Source: Eubacteriales bacterium (lineage in GTDB: Bacteria > Bacillota > Clostridia > Lachnospirales > Lachnospiraceae). Taken from it: DNA of 37,835 nt. Under the pieces are notes generated by a model. It ran no database searches and was not told the origin of the DNA. It worked only from the letters and a program-made list of their open reading frames with translations. Positions 34,795 to 37,835 of this stretch are shown in pieces (positions within the stretch are counted from its first letter, which is position 1; each line of letters opens with the position of its first letter). Location of the stretch: contig JAUNSC010000032.1 of NCBI GenBank assembly GCA_030539395.1, forward strand, positions 1-37,835, given 5' to 3'. The translations under genes and the position numbers were made by a program.

Positions 34795-36141
34795 ATGAAA
34801 AAGATTGCGTTTTTGTCGATATGTATTCTGGCATTGATTTTACTTGGACTGTCTGATATGAGACTGCAGAAAAAAAGGATTACAGACATATCGGAAGATA
34901 CGAGAATTGTACAGGAAGATGTAAAAAACATATCAAAGGATACAAAGGCTGTACCGGAGGCCACAGAGACGGTACCTGTAAGTGCCGGGACGGCAGAAGA
35001 ACAGACGATAAGGGTACTGTTGAAGAATAATAATTTTGAATCGGAATATCACAATTCATTGCAGGTGACTTCTAACAATGGTTTTACAATATCGGATGGG
35101 AATAATACCTGGCAGATTAAATCTGGAGAAACAAAAGAGTTTGATCCGCAGAGTAATGAATTTGCAGAAAGCAGTGTGCTCTTTCTGCAAAGCAGCGATG
35201 GAAAAATCTTTTTGCCGGAACTTATCAGAGAACGCAGCAGCAAAGAATATGAGGGGGAAATAGAGATACGGAAAACGCAGCAGGGACTTCTTGTAATAAA
35301 TATTCTTCCGCTGGAAAAATATCTGTGCGGTGTGGTACCGAGTGAAATGCCGTCTTCTTATCCGCAGGAGGCTCTGAAGGCACAGGCGGTTTGTGCCAGA
35401 ACATATTCTCTGCAGCAGATTCAGGAGGGGCGGGCAGCAGAATTTTTTGCAGATGTGGATGACAGTGTTTCTTATCAGGTATATAATAACCAGGACAGAG
35501 CGGAAAGTACTGACCGTGCTGTGAAGGAAACTGCCGGGTGCATTCTTGCAGGAAAGGATGGACTGGAGGAAGCGCTCTATTATTCTACATCCTGCGGACT
35601 TGATACTAATATGGATTTATCCGGAGAAGCTGTGTTTGCGGCATTTATTTCAGAAAGCAATATCCGGGCTTATGAGGCAGGAGAACCCTGGTACAGGTGG
35701 GAGACGTATCTTTCGCTGGAAAGCTGGGAAGATGTTGGCGCAATTGAGGTGAGGGATCGCCTTCCAAATGGCAGAGCTGAGGAAATTTGTGTCACAGACA
35801 GAACGGGAAACGAAGAACTTATTGAGGGAGAATATAATATACGAAGATTTCTTGCAGGCGGCATGCAGACGATCGTCTTGCAGGACGAAGAAGAGATATC
35901 GGATATGAATCTTCTTCCCAGTGCTTTTTTTATGCTGGAACCTTTATATGAAGAGGGAAGTTTAACAGGATATAAGGTAAGAGGAGGCGGATATGGCCAT
36001 GGAAAGGGTATGAGCCAGAATGGTGCAAAGTATATGGCCGGGGAGGGAATGGACTATGTGGAAATTCTGGAAGAATATTATCCGGAGGCAGACGTAAGGG
36101 ATATGGCAGATTATCTTGCGAAAAATGTGCATGCATGGTAA
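34795..36141 (+). CDS. SpoIID/LytB-domain protein
   Basis: The protein has 448 aa. An N-terminal TM/signal helix (about 4-20) is followed by a linker (20-70), a beta-rich region (70-160), and the SpoIID domain. It carries the signature GVVPSEMPSSYPQEALKAQA, with catalytic-type Glu184, and the C-terminal RGGGYGHGKGMSQNGAKYMA. SpoIID is a lytic transglycosylase that trims glycan strands for engulfment. This sequence is longer than sporulation SpoIID and has no spoIIQ or spoIIID neighbour, so it may be one of the additional SpoIID-like wall enzymes. A ggggag site precedes the ATG. Confidence 0.85.
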   Translation: MKKIAFLSICILALILLGLSDMRLQKKRITDISEDTRIVQEDVKNISKDTKAVPEATETVPVSAGTAEEQTIRVLLKNNNFESEYHNSLQVTSNNGFTISDGNNTWQIKSGETKEFDPQSNEFAESSVLFLQSSDGKIFLPELIRERSSKEYEGEIEIRKTQQGLLVINILPLEKYLCGVVPSEMPSSYPQEALKAQAVCARTYSLQQIQEGRAAEFFADVDDSVSYQVYNNQDRAESTDRAVKETAGCILAGKDGLEEALYYSTSCGLDTNMDLSGEAVFAAFISESNIRAYEAGEPWYRWETYLSLESWEDVGAIEVRDRLPNGRAEEICVTDRTGNEELIEGEYNIRRFLAGGMQTIVLQDEEEISDMNLLPSAFFMLEPLYEEGSLTGYKVRGGGYGHGKGMSQNGAKYMAGEGMDYVEILEEYYPEADVRDMADYLAKNVHAW

Positions 36142-36174
36142 ACTGATTAGAAAGCTGTAAAGCGTGGAGGAGCC

Positions 36175-37017
36175 ATGAATTCATATTTAAATTACGTGAA
36201 AATTTTTATGAAGTTTCTCGATAAAATGAAGAGAGACCGGGTAGATGCATTTGCGGCACAGTCGGCACTCTTTTTTATCATGAGTTTTATTCCGTTTTTC
36301 ATGCTGCTTTTAACATTGGTACAGTACACGCCCCTTACTGCGGATATGGTGATGAATGCAATGCTGGAGATGCTTCCGGCGGGATTTTATGATGTGATTG
36401 AGAGTATTGTAAAGGATCTGTTTACAAGCTCAACAGCATTGTTATCCGGTACGGTTGTAGCAGCTATCTGGGCGGCAGGAAGAAGTATTCTGGCCATCAG
36501 TAACGGATTAAATTCTGTGAGAGGTGTGAAAGAAAGCCGTAATTATTTTTATATGAGGCTGCGTTCGGGAGTCTTTATCATCTTTTTACTGTTCTCAATT
36601 GTGATGGCTTTCGGCCTTCTGGTAGTCGGAAACCGTATTCAGGACACTGTCTTGCAGTTTGCACCCATGCTGCAGCGCTTTACCGGAGTTATTATCAGTT
36701 TTCGAACCATACTTTCCATTCTGATTTTATCACTGGTTTTCCTGAGCATGTATTGTATACTTCCGAATTGTAAGGTAAATATTATTCGTCAGATACCGGG
36801 AGCGGTTTTTACAGCGGCAGCCTGGTCGATCTATTCTTATGGATTCTCCATATACTTTGATCGGGCCGGAAGACTTTCCAGTATTTACGGAAGCCTGACA
36901 ACAGTAGTCATGATGATGCTGTGGCTGTATTTTTGTATGTGGCTGCTTTTTGCGGGAGCGGAGGTTAATTGTTATCTGGAATATCCCGATTCTTTTGATT
37001 CAGAAGAAATTTTGTAG
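36175..37017 (+). CDS. YihY/virulence factor BrkB family membrane protein
   Basis: The 280-aa protein has six hydrophobic helices. The family signature near the first helix (DAFAAQSALFFIMSFIPFF), the central AAIWAAGRSILAISNGLNSV, and the last helices (YGSLTTVVMMMLWLYFCMWL) are all seen. The biochemical role of the family is not settled; it is not the ribonuclease once proposed. The ribosome binding site ggaggag precedes the ATG. It lies 33 bp after the SpoIID-domain gene and is probably co-transcribed with it, suggesting an envelope role. Confidence 0.88.
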   Translation: MNSYLNYVKIFMKFLDKMKRDRVDAFAAQSALFFIMSFIPFFMLLLTLVQYTPLTADMVMNAMLEMLPAGFYDVIESIVKDLFTSSTALLSGTVVAAIWAAGRSILAISNGLNSVRGVKESRNYFYMRLRSGVFIIFLLFSIVMAFGLLVVGNRIQDTVLQFAPMLQRFTGVIISFRTILSILILSLVFLSMYCILPNCKVNIIRQIPGAVFTAAAWSIYSYGFSIYFDRAGRLSSIYGSLTTVVMMMLWLYFCMWLLFAGAEVNCYLEYPDSFDSEEIL

Positions 37018-37049
37018 ACTCTTAAAACGAAAAGTTTGTTATTTTTTTG

Positions 37050-37077
37050 TTGATTTTATTTGTCAAATATGTATAAT
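37050..37077 (+). promoter_or_regulatory. Promoter of pckA
   Basis: TTGATT (37050-37055) and TATAAT (37072-37077) with a 16-bp spacer. The leader to the ATG is about 95 nt and shows no clear regulatory motif. Confidence 0.6.
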
Positions 37078-37176
37078 ATGATTTAGAGAAGTAGAAAATG
37101 CTACTTCAGCAATCCATAACTCCTGCATTTGCAGCGGTTAATATTTATTATTTTAAAGAAACGAGGTAAATGTAAA

Positions 37177-37835
37177 ATGGCAGAAATCAATTTGAGTAAG
37201 TATGGTATTACCGGAACTACAGAAATTGTACATAATCCTTCTTATGAAGTTTTGTTTGAAGAAGAAACAAAAGCTGATCTGGAAGGCTTTGACAAAGGAC
37301 AGGTCAGTGAGCTGGGTGCTGTAAATGTTATGACCGGTGTATATACTGGTCGTTCCCCGAAAGACAAATACATTGTTATGGATGAAAATTCCAAAGACAC
37401 TGTATGGTGGACCTCAGACGAGTACAAAAACGATAACCATCCGATGACAGAAGAAACATGGAACGTTGTAAAAGAGATCGCCAAGAAAGAGCTTTGCAAC
37501 AAGAGACTGTTTGTAGTAGATGCATTCTGCGGAGCTAATAAAGATACACGTATGGCCATCCGTTTCATCGTAGAAGTTGCATGGCAGGCACATTTCATCA
37601 AGAACATGTTTATCATTCCGACAGAAGAAGAACTGGCTTCTTTCGAGCCGGATTTCGTTGTATACAATGCGTCTAAAGCTAAAGTAGAAAATTACAAAGA
37701 ATTGGGACTGAATTCCGAGACTTGTGTAGCATTCAACATTACAAGCCGCGAGCAGGTTATCATTAACACATGGTACGGCGGAGAAATGAAGAAGGGTATG
37801 TTCTCCATGATGAACTACTATCTGCCGCTGAAGGG
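37177..37835 (+). CDS. pckA: Phosphoenolpyruvate carboxykinase (ATP), 5' part only
   Basis: The first 219 codons are present; the gene runs off the right edge. The N-terminus [20 protein letters not shown], then [17 protein letters not shown] (with the substrate-binding Arg of the TGRSPKDK motif), and [17 protein letters not shown] identify the ATP-dependent enzyme. It interconverts oxaloacetate and PEP and in anaerobic gut Clostridia can run in the carboxylating direction. [20 protein letters not shown] just before the edge leads toward the P-loop region. A gagg site lies ten bases before the ATG. Confidence 0.95.
   Translation, partial: MAEINLSKYGITGTTEIVHNPSYEVLFEEETKADLEGFDKGQVSELGAVNVMTGVYTGRSPKDKYIVMDENSKDTVWWTSDEYKNDNHPMTEETWNVVKEIAKKELCNKRLFVVDAFCGANKDTRMAIRFIVEVAWQAHFIKNMFIIPTEEELASFEPDFVVYNASKAKVENYKELGLNSETCVAFNITSREQVIINTWYGGEMKKGMFSMMNYYLPLK

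Overview
This window looks like chromosome from a Gram-positive, spore-forming-type Clostridia species, most likely a member of the Lachnospiraceae. The evidence is low-to-moderate GC with strong AGGAGG-type ribosome binding sites and near-consensus sigma-A promoters (several are TTGACA-N17-TATAAT). It also carries a T-box leader before leuA, a glycine riboswitch, SpoIID-like and SleB-like cell-wall enzymes, an NPKTG sortase substrate and ATP-type PEP carboxykinase. I cannot name the genus from the sequence alone.

Bases 1-9,500 are an accessory, AT-rich region in partial decay. It begins with a frameshifted AAA-ATPase/PD-(D/E)XK pseudogene. Next is a two-gene unit of a small membrane protein and a TIR/SEFIR-like P-loop NTPase of 761 aa, then a broken Rpn-type PD-(D/E)XK gene, a sugar nucleotidyltransferase, and a 979-aa SIR2-domain protein resembling the DSR anti-phage NADases. 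The two defence-like transcription units are preceded by the same roughly 112-bp cassette (about 86% identical, no gaps), which carries an identical-geometry promoter (TTGACT-N17-TATAAT). This is the most interesting structural observation in the window: two candidate NAD-consuming immune modules behind duplicated promoters.

Bases 9,686-14,942 hold a translationally overlapping pair, an MMPL/RND-type transporter and a secreted 1,060-aa protein built from Gly/Leu heptads. A terminator and a perfect consensus promoter then lead into degV, followed by a secreted C39-like cysteine peptidase. A glycine riboswitch comes next, ahead of an alanine/glycine:cation symporter gene that is interrupted by one in-frame TGA exactly where a Trp is expected.

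Bases 19,100-28,700 are mainly branched-chain amino acid biosynthesis: a CBS-pair protein, acetolactate synthase small subunit, ilvC, leuC, leuD, a small reverse-strand protein, a cell-wall-anchored surface protein, tRNA-Pro(GGG), and a T-box-controlled leuA. The acetolactate synthase large subunit, ilvD and leuB are not in the window. Bases 28,700-37,835 are housekeeping: a SleB-type hydrolase, thrC with a small membrane protein, a reverse-strand citrate synthase facing them across a 26-bp-arm bidirectional terminator, a structured RNA that I read as probable 6S RNA, galM, a SpoIID-domain protein, a YihY/BrkB membrane protein, and the 5' part of pckA running off the right edge.

All identifications are from reading translations and motifs by eye. 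No database search or folding program was run.
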